The notes under the pieces were generated by a model. The model was not told the origin of the DNA, ran no database searches, and worked only from the letters and a program-made list of their open reading frames with translations. Source: Fallopia convolvulus (lineage: Eukaryota; Streptophyta; Magnoliopsida; Caryophyllales; Polygonaceae). From it: a stretch of DNA of 64,000 nt. The position numbers and the translations under genes are program-made. The stretch is from NCBI GenBank assembly GCA_964016875.1, contig OZ024721.1, forward strand, positions 191,001-255,000. The letters are read 5' to 3'. The stretch's first letter is position 1, and each line of letters opens with the position of its first letter. Of this stretch, positions 12,201 through 24,249 are shown piece by piece.

Positions 12201-15200
12201 AGGAGGAGGGGGAGTAGAGGGGTTGGACAACATTTTTCCACCTGAAAGTGTGGCTTTTGCTTGAAAGTGATCTTCTGATAAATCACCTGATTCTGACATT
12301 GACATAGATGGTGGCGGTGGTGGTGGCGGCGGCGGTGAGAATTTTGAAGGAGGGGGGGAAGCAAAGTTTTTGGGTGATTCTTTAGGTGAGAGCTTTGCAG
12401 CAACTGAAGCATCAGCATTTTGTTGTGAGGAAGGTGGAGGAGAAGGAGTAAGAAGTGAATGAGCACTTGAGCGTACAGGCCTAGTCATATCAGTAAAAGA
12501 AGGAGCTGCAGTAGAAGAGGATGGAGAAGATTTGGCAGTTGATTGACTGGAATCTTCACTTCTGTGTGTTGTATTGTCGTCCAAAACTGCAGTGATCCCA
12601 AGAGGTGGGGATGCACCACGGTACCTTAATACGGATAGAGGTGAACCAGGAAACGAATTGCTCCTCTGGGTAGGACTAGAGTGAGAGAGCCGGGGTGTTA
12701 TGATCTTAGATAGAGTAGGCTGTTGTAAAGCAGGAAGCAAACCCTCTAGCTGAGTCTTCGATTTTGTAGAAAATGAGTCTTCAGAGGTTCCTAAAGACGG
12801 CTTGGGTAGCATCTCCACAGGCATAGATGTTGAACTGCTAATGCTTTCTGATGTCTGTGATTTTGGCTTGTCGCTGAACTTTTGTGGAATGGGTTCTTCA
12901 AGATTACTTGATGCTGTTCTTTGTGGAGGCTCTATCTTATCTATAAACAAGTTAGTATCCTCTGTTGACTTGGAATCCTTGATTTCGCTATCAGATACTA
13001 GAGAAGTTTGCTTTCTATCCAGTTTTTCAGGAATAGAAGGTTCAAGAAGTTCTGATTTATCTACCTTGAGAATCTTGAGAGAAGGTGTCTCCTTTCTATC
13101 CTGCTGAACAGTGGCCTTTTGGTTTTCCAGCTCTACATTTGGAGTACTCTCACTGCGTTTTTCATATGCATCTGAGCTTCCCATAACCTCTGGTACTTGT
13201 AAATTGGATAATTTAGCAGCTTCAGCTGTTATTTGTAAGGGATCTACCTTCTCTTTAACAACATCTGCATGCAGGAGCAATTCTGATGAAATCCCTTGTT
13301 TTTTAAGTGTCTGAGACTTCTGTTTCTCTTCAAGTTCACTAGGGGTTAATGCTTCAGGGTTCCAAGGTTCTGTTTCCTGATCAAGCCCAAAATACAACTT
13401 GTCCTTAAGATGAGTTGGTGTACCTATTTCCTCGAAACAATTCAGCACCAAATCTGGCTTTGAGTCTAACCAATTTTCGTTGCTGAAGAACTCTTGAACT
13501 TTAGCAAAGGCATCCCGAGGAAGTTCTTCTTTTCCTACAATAGCAGGCGTACTGATTGCAGCAACAGAGGTAGGTGCATCCATCTCTGAAAAGATGACCT
13601 TCAATTCGAAGATATGAATCAAGGTTCTCTCCAAAGATAATCAAAGGGGTGATATACAAATGTAGACCAAGGATAAAGAAGTAGATACTAACATTACAGG
13701 ATCTGTATATCTAAACAGAGAAGCAAGATCTTAGTACCTCCGCTCTGAATTCCTTGGGGAAGTGATCTTCTGCATCCCAAAAGGTGTCAATCTCATCATG
13801 GTTAAGTATCAAAATGTTGGATCTGATGAAAGCTGTATTGAACATGACCCTAAACATCATAGTTTCACGCTCTAGATCATCATCTAGACTTATGCACTCA
13901 AGCACAACATCTCCTTTAATATGGCAATTGATATCAATCTTTAACAATCCACAGTCGACCTGAAGGGGAGATAAATCATAAACGTCAGAAACACATATGA
14001 AAGATGTCTATTTAGCCAAAAGACATGCATAATCATAATAGTCAATGGTTTCCTGACTACATCAGATTAAGCAAAAACCATTTCAGTTTTAGAAATCTTT
14101 TTATTCTGGACGATGATATAGCCAACAGTAGTTTGGTGGGCTAGACCTCTGTATCCACATCATATCTATATATACAGAGAGAGTGTGATTGGGAGAGGGA
14201 CAACTGAGGCATAGTCGGAATTATAGAGATTAGAGACACCTGTTTGTAGTGTCGGACAATTATGCTCTTCTTTGGCATTGAAAATAGAACCTTTGGAGAA
14301 GGATCTGAAGCTAGCATAGGATCCTGACCATATATTCTAAGTATTGGTCGGCAACCACCCTTTCCGTCAATATTAGGGATGGATCTAAGTATTATGCAGT
14401 CCATGGTGAGCTCCCGGTCTTTGGGAGGCCATTCTGAGCCCAAATTCCTCCTGGAAATATATTTAAGGTACCTCAACTGTGAAGGTAATGGGTTCAATGG
14501 AGAAAACAAGTGTAAAAGCTCCTGAGGCGCTTGTTTATGGATCATGTCCAATGTCTTCTGCTCCGGTGCATATTGCTTCCTGTAAATCAGGAGTCCAGCT
14601 AACATGAAAGCCAATACCGGCCAACCACCTCGTTCACAGTGCATTAGAAGCACATTATGTTGCCCAAGTAAAAGCCAACTCTCGCATGATCTTAAGAAAT
14701 GATGGATCACCTCCATTGTGAGCAAGGGACAACCTTCATATTGTCGAGGATAGTCCATTACAGTCATTTCATGCTCAGATAGAATATTAGCAATCTGGCT
14801 CTGCTTCTCCCCCTCACGGAAGTTGAATACCATGAATGAACCTTCTGGAAAATAAGCACGAAGTTGCTTTACTATGCCTCCAATGTAGGCTTTGTAATTT
14901 TCATCCTCCACAACATCAGTCGTAAAGCAATAATCAAAAACTACACGGAAGGGAAGACAAAAGTAAAGGTTATGATCAGAAAGACAAGAAACATAAAGAA
15001 GCAGAAATAATATGACATCCTTGGAGCAAAACATCCACATACAAAAACTTAATACTAAAACAAGGCTTTCCCCTTTTTATTATCATCTTGGCACATTTGC
15101 CAGTTGTCAATCCAAGAAGGTAAGGAGAAGAATATTCAAACATTCCCGCACAAAAACCAGAATAAAATATCAGCAAGACAAACTATTCCTCAAAACACAG

Positions 15201-16398
15201 TTTAATATCACTGCTATTCTTTTTTATGGCTACTTGTTGTACCAACATTCATTGATCATTAATCCAATGGACTAAAGTTCAAACTCTCATCTTTCCGTAC
15301 CCCATAATCTATAAATATACCAAATCTCTTTCCATTGAATGGTATTGTTGTAAGAACTCTTTTTTTCCCAAAAAAGAGAGAAATAGTAAGGATGTGGATA
15401 GAAAAAAGACAAAACAGCCCGTAGAGACTATTTCCAAGAGACAAGAAACCCCCAGGTCACAAAATACAAGACAGTCCTGATCCAATACAGTGCACATTTA
15501 AGGATGGGGCCCAAGAAACATTACATTTTACAGAAGTTGCAATCTCTTTTATGTGATATCCACTGACGTGTTTTTTACAGAGCCATCCAGTTACTTGGCA
15601 TCACAAAGGCTCAAGAAGAAGCCTCATTACAACGACCTCCAAAGCCATAACCACAAGACTTACTCATCTCTCCCTAGTCAACATCATCAATCCAAAATTC
15701 CTTAATAAATACCAAAAGTAACTTGCTAACTAATTACCTAACTTTGCATAATAGAAGCATTGGGGTAAATGCTTTCCATGTAGTAAGCTCCATCTATAAA
15801 CTATGTCATGATCATTATAACACTCTCCATCTTGATCATCAGCACCATATGAAGCCACCACCTGAACACCCCTCCTCCTCACTTTCACCCAACCCAAATC
15901 CCCAAAAGAAAGTAAAAGTAAGGAAAGAAAATCTAGAAAACTTATATACACCATTGAAGGATAGCATCAACTAATATATAGCATGTCTACTATGAGTCTA
16001 TGATTAAATCAAACTACAGAAATGATTACAACTGAAGCTCAATCTGAAAGCCATGACTAATCATGGTTTAACATCCGAGCTAGAATCCCAAAAATTAATG
16101 CCATATGAACCTTCAGCAGAAGCTTACCTAGCTCAAAATCCTCAACTGACAATCACTATCAAGTACAGTTTCAATCTGACGAGAATTTCTCAAACTCATG
16201 AACATGCTACCGTTACACCATAAGAACCAGGAATAGCAAATGAGAGTCACATAAGAACTCAAAACAGTTAAGATAAACTACTGAGTAAGTACTGAAATCT
16301 TGAAACCCGTAGAAAATAAGCTTACCATAAACTCTGTCAGAGATCTCAAACAGCCCATCAGGCGGCTTCCTAAAGAATATTTTCCGAAATAGCGCCAT
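6268..16398 (-). CDS. Class II formin (PTEN-like, C2, FH1, FH2), 17 coding exons
   Basis: Predicted actin-nucleating formin of about 1377 residues. Exons, 5' to 3': 16398-16326, 14940-14240, 13959-13738, 13598-11623, 11514-11385, 10534-10463, 9848-9750, 9582-9541, 9038-8958, 8877-8827, 8727-8646, 8311-8217, 7986-7915, 7385-7269, 6935-6867, 6602-6536, 6452-6268; they sum to 4134 nt with consistent phases. The start MALFRKIFFRKPPDG is the standard class II N-terminus. Residues 25-258 form the PTEN-like domain and 259-332 complete the C2-like part. Exon 4 carries the FH1 region with six proline runs up to 12 long. FH2 follows from about residue 955 and includes NKMTLMHYLCK. The phosphatase loop reads HCERGGWP, lacking the arginine of HCxxGxxR, so it is probably catalytically inactive and used for membrane binding, as known for this class. 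The intron after exon 10 has a GC donor. Arabidopsis FH13/14/18/20 are the closest kind; I cannot say which. Confidence 0.93.
9961..10146. mobile_element. GC-rich hAT-type MITE in formin intron 6
   Basis: The 186-base insert has near-perfect 14-bp terminal inverted repeats, CAATGTTCTAAAAA and (inverted) CACTGTTCTAAAAA. It is flanked by a perfect 8-bp target site duplication CCTAATAT (9953-9960 and 10147-10154). An 8-bp duplication with CA-starting TIRs fits the hAT superfamily. The interior is strikingly GC-rich for this AT-rich intron and iterates forms of GCGCCTAGGCGG. It carries no coding capacity. Confidence 0.85.
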
Positions 16399-17110
16399 TG
16401 TTTATCAGACTCGAAGGTCAATTCTCCACCGCCAGGTGAAGAGACTCGCCTCGTTCTAAGAACTCAATCAACAATCGTGCCCGAAGTTGAAGGGTATAGA
16501 TCCAGAAGAAATATACACAATGAACTAAGAGGGACGCAATACATCATAATGGGAGAGCATGATAGAGAGAGGAGGAGGGGATGGAGAAATTGCGGGTGGG
16601 TTGAGACACGAAAAGGGTATAGATTTTGCTGGGTGGGTAAGAAACCCCAAATGCCCAAATCGTTGATTTTGTGCCTTGTAGATTACACTATCAGCAAAAG
16701 TTCGCTTTCAATGGGAGGAAAGGAAACCCATATTAGATATAGTAAGAAATAGAGGGAGAGAGAGTAAATGGCTGAAGAAGAAGCCTCTCTCAGTAGATAT
16801 GGTGGCGGGGCTCTTCGCCTCGTCGTCTGTTGTTGAGAGAGACAAAAATGGAGCTGAAAATGGACCGATGGCGATGATAAGAAGTGGGTAGGATCCAAAC
16901 TCAGGGATCTGGGGTTTGTCTTACCCTTTTTCTCTACGTTTGATTGATGTGGAAATGCAGAGAAATGGGGATTCAATTAACGTGGGGAAGACGATGATAA
17001 TGATGTCTGATTTCTTCCTCTCTCTCTCTCTCATCCGAATCGGAGCAGTGCTTAGTCGGTTTGCCCTTCTTTTCCCTCCAAATTCAGGGATTATTCTACA
17101 TTGATTAAAC
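16399..17110 (-). promoter_or_regulatory. Formin 5' UTR and promoter region
   Basis: Sequence directly upstream of the formin start codon. It contains pyrimidine/purine tracts, including a (CT)n run near 17018-17032, but no conserved reading frame. I could not fix a TATA box or a transcription start. The Helitron-derived sequence begins at about 17390, which limits the intact promoter region to roughly 1 kb. Confidence 0.4.
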
Positions 17111-17639
17111 AATTGCAGGTATTAGTCTCTGCAACTAATCGTGCCTCCAAGTGATAAAGTCAAATCACGGTGCTAAATGCTAATCCTCTCTCACTGATGG
17201 GGCCAGTTTAACGGTTTTAGCATATCTCATAGGACAAAAACCTAGGTTTTCAAGGTTTTATAACGTCGGTTTCACTGGCACAAAATAAAAGTATTAATTT
17301 AAAAATTATTTACTAAATTAAAATTAATGAACTCTTTTAAATTAAAATAAATTAAATTAACAAAAAAATTACTAAATTTACCTAAATCTCAATAAACTAT
17401 AGCTAAAGTCGAATCATTCTATCTTACGTGTCATCGTCTTAACTATGCCGCATAGAAATTTTAATTTTTCCATTTACCTCTTTGCTCTTTGTTAATTTAA
17501 GTATGTACAATACTTATATTATAATAATAATATTCCTTATATTACTAATATACAATTATATTTAGATATTATAAATTTTGGCAAGTTGGGTTAGGGGGGG
17601 TTTTTTTATTAAATATAATAATGTTACTAATATTACTAA

Positions 17640-19377
17640 GAGAAAGAGTCGTGTGAGAATGGTCGCCCAGGTGAGAACTAAGAATAAATCTCGCTCGTCC
17701 ATTCCAAAAAATCAACGCCCCTGATTAAACATTCATTAAAAAGGATAAAATACGACACGGACGAATTTTTCCCGTATTATTCGCGTATTTTTCAATAAAA
17801 TACGGCACGAACGAATTTTTCCCGTATTATTCACGTATTTTTCGAAAAATACGTTTTTATGAGACGCGCTCAGTTTGTTCATCAGAAATAGCGATTTGTT
17901 CATCAATATTCACCATTTGTTCATCAATACTAACTCATTGTGCATCGAGTTTTTGATAACATTGTTCATCGATTTCGAACTTTTTTAATTTTTAGGTTTA
18001 TTTTTTAACTTTATGTATGTGTATGAATACAATATTATCTAGTTTTTTATGCACATAGTTAGTTTCGATATACCCATATTTGTTCATTGATTCACCCATA
18101 TTTGTTCATTGACATACTCATATTTGTTCATTGATATAACCTTGTTTGTTCTGGTATACCATTATTTGTTCATTGATATACTCCTTTTTGTTCATTGGTG
18201 TACCATTGTTTGTTCATTGATATACCCTATTTGTTCATGGATATACCCTATTTGTTCATGGATATACCTCAATTTGTTCATTGATATAACCTTGTTTGTT
18301 CATTGATATAAATTTGTTTGTCCATTGTTTGTTCATTGATATACCCTATTTGTTCATGGATATACCTCAATTTGTTCATTGATATAACCTTGTTTGTTCA
18401 TTATTATACCCTCATTTGTGAATTGAAATAAACTTATGTTATGTGTTAATACCATCAATTTGTACATTTAGGACTATCTATTTGTGCATTTTTTGCATTT
18501 ATTTTGTGATTTAAGACTATCTTTTTTCCTTAATCATATAATGAAGTGCTCAATATAGTACCTAAATAAGATAAGTTTGATGTAGAAGCTTTGAATGCAA
18601 AGGATAATAGATAAAGAATCTGACTTTGCAATAATATGATGTGTGATAAAAGAACGAGTCAACTACAAACCGAAGAAAAGTGCTTGTGTCTTTGCTATGT
18701 TTAGAGTCCAAGAAGCAGCCACATGTTTCACAGTAGCAACACTGACGAATCAAAACGAGTCAAACAAGACAATAACGAGACTGAGATCAAAACAATTAGT
18801 TTTGTTTCACATACAACTAATTATGATGCACACACATATATTAATGCATACAATTTCGATACACATTCGTCTATTTTCATGTACAAACAATAGATTTTTG
18901 ATGCACAAACAAGAGTTTATTTATGCACAAAATCATAGCTTTGATGAACAAAATCACAGTATTGATGAACAAATCCACAGTGTTGATGAACAATCTGGGT
19001 GTGTGTCCTATTTCCGTTTTTTATGAACAAAATCACGGTGTTGATGAACATATTGCATACAATTTCCATACACATTTGTCCATTTTTTATGTACAAACAA
19101 TAGATTTTTGATGCACAAGCAATAGTTTATTTATGCACAAAATCACAGTTTTGATGAACAAAATCACAGTATTGATGAACAAATCCATAGTATTGATGAA
19201 CAATCTGGGCGCGCGTCCTATTTTCGTTTTTTTTTTCAAAAATACGCGAATAATTCGCCCGTGCCGTTTTTCCCCCTTTTAAGTGAAATGATCAGCGCCT
19301 TTGATTTTTCTTCATCCAGCAACTCTTCTTCTTTCTTATTTCGCACATGGGCGCCCATTCGCACGTGAACCAGACCC
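17640..19377. mobile_element. Non-autonomous Mutator-like element with long TIRs
   Basis: The 1738-base element is bounded by a perfect 9-bp duplication TATTACTAA (17631-17639 and 19378-19386), the Mutator signature. The arms are inverted relatives: GTGTGAGAATGGTCGCCCAG on the left matches GTGCGAATGGGCGCCCATGT on the right when reverse-complemented. Next to these lie the TATTCGCGTATTTTT boxes, then mirrored arrays of TTTGTTCATTGATATA-like units (left about 17880-18420, right about 18900-19210, opposite strand). The centre (18540-18790) is unlike the arms and may be captured host sequence. There is no transposase. A related right arm lies at 4645-4990. Confidence 0.8.
18055..18420 (+). repeat. 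Subterminal tandem array, TTTGTTCATTGATAT units
   Basis: About fourteen units of roughly 20-26 bases share TTTGTTCAT(T/G)GATAT(A/C), with variable short spacers. The right arm of the same element carries the related GATGAACAAAATCACAGT units in inverted orientation. Position inside a transposon with TIRs and a target duplication marks them as subterminal repeats. Confidence 0.8.
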
Positions 19378-19681
19378 TATTACTAATATACAATTATATT
19401 TAAAAATCTTAAATTTTGGCAAGTGATAGAAACATAATCTTTATCATGAAATAACTTTTTTAAATATAATAATATTTCTAATATACAATTATATTTAGAG
19501 ATCTTAAAATTTGGCAAGTGATATAAATCTAATCTTTATTATAAAATATTTTTTAATATTAAGAAAATAACATTACTATTTTTTAAAAATATTAGGAACA
19601 TAACTATTATATTTGAATTATTTTAAAATGATTATTAATATTCAATTTATAATATTAAATCATATATCATTTGTTCATTAC

Positions 19682-20049
19682 TATATAGTATATACTAAAG
19701 CAGAGGTTAAAGTAATATTTAAAAATGGTTCCACATTGAATTACACAACCCATCTTTTTTAAATCAATTTGATTTGTTTAAATTAATTCAATTATTTTTA
19801 ATTGCATTATTTCATATTATTTTAAATACATTACTTTTATTTTTGGATAAAATAGTTTTTAAGATAATATACATATTGTTTCTTTAAAAAATCCTTACTT
19901 ATATCAATAATTATTTTTTAACAATTATTTTAAGAAATGATTTTTTTTAATAAGATACGTATATTTTTTCAATATCGATTTAATCAAATTTAAAAATAAA
20001 TAATACAATAAATTTATAAACTCGTGTAGAGCACGAGAACTAAGGCTAG
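19682..20049 (+). mobile_element. Short non-autonomous Helitron, family B
   Basis: The 5' block ACTAAAGCAGAGGTTAAAGT (19695 on) recurs on the minus strand at 29443 and, diverged, at 24605. At the 3' end a perfect hairpin CTCGTG / CACGAG with loop TAGAG (20021-20037) is followed by CTAG at 20046-20049 and then T. The element is about 370 bases, AT-rich and non-coding. Confidence 0.65.
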
Positions 20050-20439
20050 TTAGTATTACTATTGTATGCCCATGGGCACACATTAGAAAAATTCTTTTAT
20101 CCTTCCATTGGTTGGCTTTATGGAACCCCTAAAAGTCAAATTCCGATTTTGGTTTAGGTGAGCATCACTCTTATTTACATACTAATGAATCGCCAACATT
20201 TTTTATTATTATTTTAATTTTTGGGATCATTTACATTTTTTATATTAATTTGTTTCAAAAAAAACAATAAATATTAAATGTGGCAATTTAATTTTTATTT
20301 ACTATGAATTTATTTTTTATATACTAAAATTTTATTTTTTGTATTGGGATTTCAATTTTCTTTCTATATTGAATGTGTTCAATTTTTATATTCCACAAGT
20401 TCATTTTTTATCTATGATAAGTTCATTTTTATGTGCTTT

Positions 20440-22330
20440 GAGTTCATTTTTTGTATAATTCGATTTTCATAATGATGAAACCCCGAAATAAACCAACGGT
20501 AAAAACGAGAAACGAGATTATTGATTTCGACGAAACAAACAAACCCTTGCTTTTTATTTATAACTACGACGTGTGGTTACAATTGTTGGATTGCCCGAGA
20601 TCTCCTATACAAGATTCGAGGTCTTTATCTAACGAGGTTCGAGACCTCTTTGATTACAATGAGATTACAGCTAACGAACTACTTTCGAGATCTTTTCTAT
20701 TACAAATTTAATAATAGTGTTCTATTTGAGAGTCGAGATCTTTTGAGGGCGATTTGTAGCTGGTCTGTGACCTTACAAGCGCGGGAGAGTTACTTTTGAG
20801 TGACTCGAAGTCTTTTTATGATCTTCTCTTGATTGTAGCATGGTCTTTGCAATTGCTTCAACACGTTGATCTTTAACGAGCAAGATAGTTCTTGAGTTAA
20901 AGATGTTTTTCGACCCTTGCAACATTTGAGCTTCTTCCCTATTTATAGACATTTAAGATGTGAGGTTTCCACCATTATCCGATGTGGGATGTGCGAGCTG
21001 TTGGTTGTTGCTAATGGATTGGTTGAGAGAGAGCAACTGGCGATTGGTTAGAGAAAGGGTTGGTCTTTGATTGGTCGGACGGGTCGGTCGTGTCAGCTTT
21101 TGGACATGCGCGGGTTTCCCTCCCTTGCCGACCTGGAACCACATTGTCGATCCTCTGTCTTAGTGAAAAATGCGTGATGATCGATCTTCGACTCTTCTCT
21201 GACTAGGATTGTTTTGTTGGTCGACATCACGCCTTAGTGGGAATCGTGCGATGTTTGGCCTTCACCCCCTCTTTGACAGATTGTTTTGCTGGTCCGCTTC
21301 CCGCCTTAGTGGGAAGTGTGCGATGTTTGACCTTCAACCCTTCTCTTACATGGATTTGTTTTTCTTGCCTACTTCAGTTTTTTGAATGGGTGCAAGAAGA
21401 CCCCAGGAGCGGCCCCGAACGTCGCTCTTTTGGCTTCACCTTGCGATTTGTTTTCCTTATTCACACACCATTACTTTCGCGCACCATCACAACCCCATGG
21501 TTTGTGGTTCATTGTTTGAGGATCACAAGGCGTACATGCGCGGTTGCAAGTCCTTTGTCATCTTCTTTCGGGGCGCATTGCCAGCTCTCACAGGTGTGAC
21601 GCGAGGTTATAGCTGTTGGATTGCTCGAGATCTCTTCACTGAGACTCGAGGTTCCCATTTGACGAGGTTCGAGACCTCTTGGGCTCTAGCGGGATTATTT
21701 ACCCTTAGCGTTTTTCCTGGGAGGGCCTTTGTTGCGTACTTGCGGATCTTGGGCTTTTTCCTTAACGGGCCTTGAGGAAGTTGGGCCCATAAAGGTGTTT
21801 GGAGGAGAAAGGCCCATTATCCTATCTTATAAATTCCACCCTTACCCTTCTACTTTCTCCTTCCCGCTTCATCTTCCCTACCCAGAAATTCTCTCTCTTC
21901 TTCGTGACTCTTTGGCTTCCGGCGACCAAGATCGAGCAACACCACCGAACCCGCCATCCACCCCCTCTCCTGCATCAACTTTTTTGACAAATAATTCCCT
22001 TCCTTCGATTCGTTTTTCGGAAGATTACTCTCTTTTTTCGCTTTTCACCCTAAACGGGGGCGGTGGTTTTTCCGAGTTCCGAGCCGGTGTCACGACGACG
22101 GATAGACGGGGGTAGGGTTGCGTTATGGTGGTCCAATGATGGGTTCGACCCTCCTGGGCGTTTGCCTGGTCGTCCAAAGGGCAGTTGAGTTCATGATTTG
22201 AGTTTTGAATTTTGAATGTTCTTGGGGAGTCCAAGCGGTTTGCTTTTGGGTGATGGGACAATTGGTCTTTTGATCTTCTGAGATTCAATTTTAACGTGCA
22301 ACTCTTGTTTGTCTCCCTTCGCTTTTTTCC
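20440..22330 (-). mobile_element. LTR-like repetitive segment with minus-strand TATA box
   Basis: No conserved protein is present. Read on the minus strand, 20950-20937 gives GTCTATAAATAGGG, a strong TATA context. The phrases TTGGATTGC(C/T)CGAGATCTC and GAGGTTCGAGACCTCTT occur both at 20587-20653 and at 21613-21683, so the segment carries internal direct repeats. A solo LTR or retrotransposon leader is the best guess. Its ends were not resolved. Confidence 0.35.
21140..21372 (+). repeat. Three diverged tandem repeats of about 75 bp
   Basis: Each unit follows the pattern CGCCTTAGTGGGAA, (C/G)TGTGCGATGTTTGACCTTC, a CTCTT...C stretch, then GATT(T)GTTTT(G/T)(C/T)TGGTC. Units start near 21160, 21230 and 21303. 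They lie inside the LTR-like segment. Confidence 0.7.
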
Positions 22331-22494
22331 AAGCGACCTATCCTGCAGACAATAAAAACATTGGAAACAACAAATATATAATATAGAAGGTAAAAAGTGA
22401 TATATGGACCAATTCCCTCTGCATATAAAGTGGGGTTCAAGTGCATAATGGGCTTATGATGTTTAATGGGGACTTATGCCATTACAATATATGG

Positions 22495-22560
22495 GAAGGG
22501 GGATTCGAACTAGCACACCAATAGCGATGGATTGTATCCGCTTGACTGGTTAGGCTTGAC
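22495..22560 (-). mobile_element. tRNA-like head, possible SINE remnant
   Basis: On the minus strand TAACCAGTCAAGCGG (A-box-like) is followed about 30 bases later by AGTTCGAATCC (B-box-like). The segment cannot fold into a normal tRNA acceptor and anticodon arrangement that I can see, so a tRNA-derived SINE or relic is more likely than a tRNA gene. Confidence 0.3.
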
Positions 22561-24240
22561 TTAGGCCTTGTTTTTTTCCCCCAAAAATCACTTTCTCTCC
22601 AAAACCTATTTTTAATAGTCTTGAAATCCGTGAACCCCTCTCTACTTTTTACGTTTTTCGAGACACAAAAAATAACTTTCACCCCAAAATAACTTTTCAT
22701 ATACTAGTCTTTTGAAACCTAGCCTAAATTTGGTCTTAGAGCTTATATGGTGTCCATTTTTAAATGAACAACTCTTAAAATTCTGCCTTGTGAAATCACA
22801 TTTAATAATTCCTTGGATAAAAAAAATTTCCTTTATAGCCGGCCTCTAGCTAGATATTCTTTTCGATCACTTGACCAAAAAAGATTTAAAGATCGATATT
22901 CTTTTCATACAAGATCAATTAAGTGTTTGATAATACATTATTTTGCATTGTAAGTTGCAATTTTAATGCAAGATACTACTGCAGTCCATATGATACGGAC
23001 CCTAGCTAATTTGGAATGAGATCATTGTATTTACTTATTTATTATATTCATCAAATCAAATCAAATTAAATTAATGTGCGTTAGGTGCATGTTAGAATCT
23101 TGTCACAAATTAAGTAAATGGGAGAGAAAAAAAGGAGCGAATTTTAGCTAGTACGTACGTTAAGAAGGCTGCACGTGAAATGGGATCGATACGATACGGA
23201 TACGATGAGGAATGACTAATGAGGAATGAGGATAATATTGTGTATATATATATATAGCTCAAGATTTGTGGCTCTCCTTCCTTGCATCTCCCTTTCTCTT
23301 CGGCTGTTTGCTGCAAACAACCCAAACTCAAATCTCCAGGTACCTGCACACCCGCCCATCTCAATCATTTCATCATTAATTTTATCCCAATATATAATTT
23401 CATTTATATTATTGTCAAATTAATTTCGCTTTCTGCTGAATATATACTTGGACCGCCGATGAAGTATTTTAGTAGTATACAATCCTCCAATATTGGGCTG
23501 ATACTCGATCTTGCAATTTATAATAATTAGATAACAATCGATTGACTACTTTAACTCCAACCTTTAATTTTGGGGTTTATTTTGTCAAATATTGTGGGTT
23601 TGGTGGTTAATTTGTTTTTCAAACTTGCATATCTTTTCTAAAGTCCACCATCACAATGGAAAAAGGGCTATGTTAATAGAGATACCTAGCTTTGGTCGAC
23701 ATTGATGATCTCCTTTTAGGTGATGATATTAGTACGTTGAATGATCGATCTGATACATGTCCTCATGTGCAACTACCGATTAAGTCTTCGACAATTACGC
23801 TACTCGATCTCCGATTGCATTCATACACAAGTTGGTTAGAATAACTATCTTTAATTAATGGGAATTTCTAATATGTGACCGTGGCATACAATAAAAAAAA
23901 TACTATTTTTGGTAAATCTGATCTTGTTTTTTTTTTTTTATTATTAATTCCAATTTAGAAAATAGTTTTGAAATAATTTATAAAGTTAGTATGGTTATTG
24001 AGCAACCATTTGCCAGATTGTTAATTAGTCCATAGAAAAGAATGATGATTAGTGATTTACAGCATGTTTGGTAATCAAAAAATGGGTAGAAAATAAATGA
24101 AAATCACATTTTAAAAGTTAAGAAAAGGAAAAGAAATTGGGTGTAGGGAGGATATTTAAATTTTCTTTTGTTTGGATGAGGGGAATTTTATGGGAGAAAA
24201 ATACACTAAAATCAGTTATAATTATGCCTTGTGAGGGATT
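22561..24240. other. Intergenic, no gene recognised
   Basis: AT-rich. At 23240-23270 a TATATATATA run precedes a pyrimidine-rich leader with a possible splice donor (CCAG/GTACCT, about 23337-23342), reminiscent of a promoter with a non-coding first exon. No coding exon follows, so it is only a candidate gene relic. Poly-A/T tracts occur near 23890 and 23930. Confidence 0.4.
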
Positions 24241-24249
24241 TTATAGAAT

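Larger units (their letters stand above)
17395..19675 (+). mobile_element. Helitron-like element, family A, split by a Mutator-like insertion
   Basis: The family A 5' block (CTAAAGTCGAATCATTCTAT, then CTTAACTATGCC) lies at 17402-17450. AT-rich interior sequence runs to 17639 and resumes at 19378 with the repeated units CTAATATACAATTATATTTA and AAATTTTGGCAAGTGATA. The complete Mutator-like element 17640-19377 sits inside. The 3' end is not clear, because another Helitron begins near 19682. Confidence 0.45.

Noticed and set aside
11863..12264. 133-residue Gly-rich frame on the plus strand
   Set aside because: It is the antisense shadow of the formin FH1 proline runs.
18055..18420. Regular repeats with variable spacers resembling a CRISPR array
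   Set aside because: The unit length varies, mirrored copies exist, and the repeats lie inside a plant transposon with TIRs and target duplication.
21386..21775. 129-residue plus-strand frame as a gene
   Set aside because: It overlaps repeat units and an LTR-like segment and has no recognisable domain or codon pattern.
22495..22560. tRNA gene on the minus strand
   Set aside because: Box-like motifs are present, but I cannot see matching acceptor, D and anticodon arms; kept only as a possible SINE relic.
23226..23530. Coding gene after the TATA run at about 23250
   Set aside because: Promoter-like composition is present, but no conserved exon follows within several kilobases.
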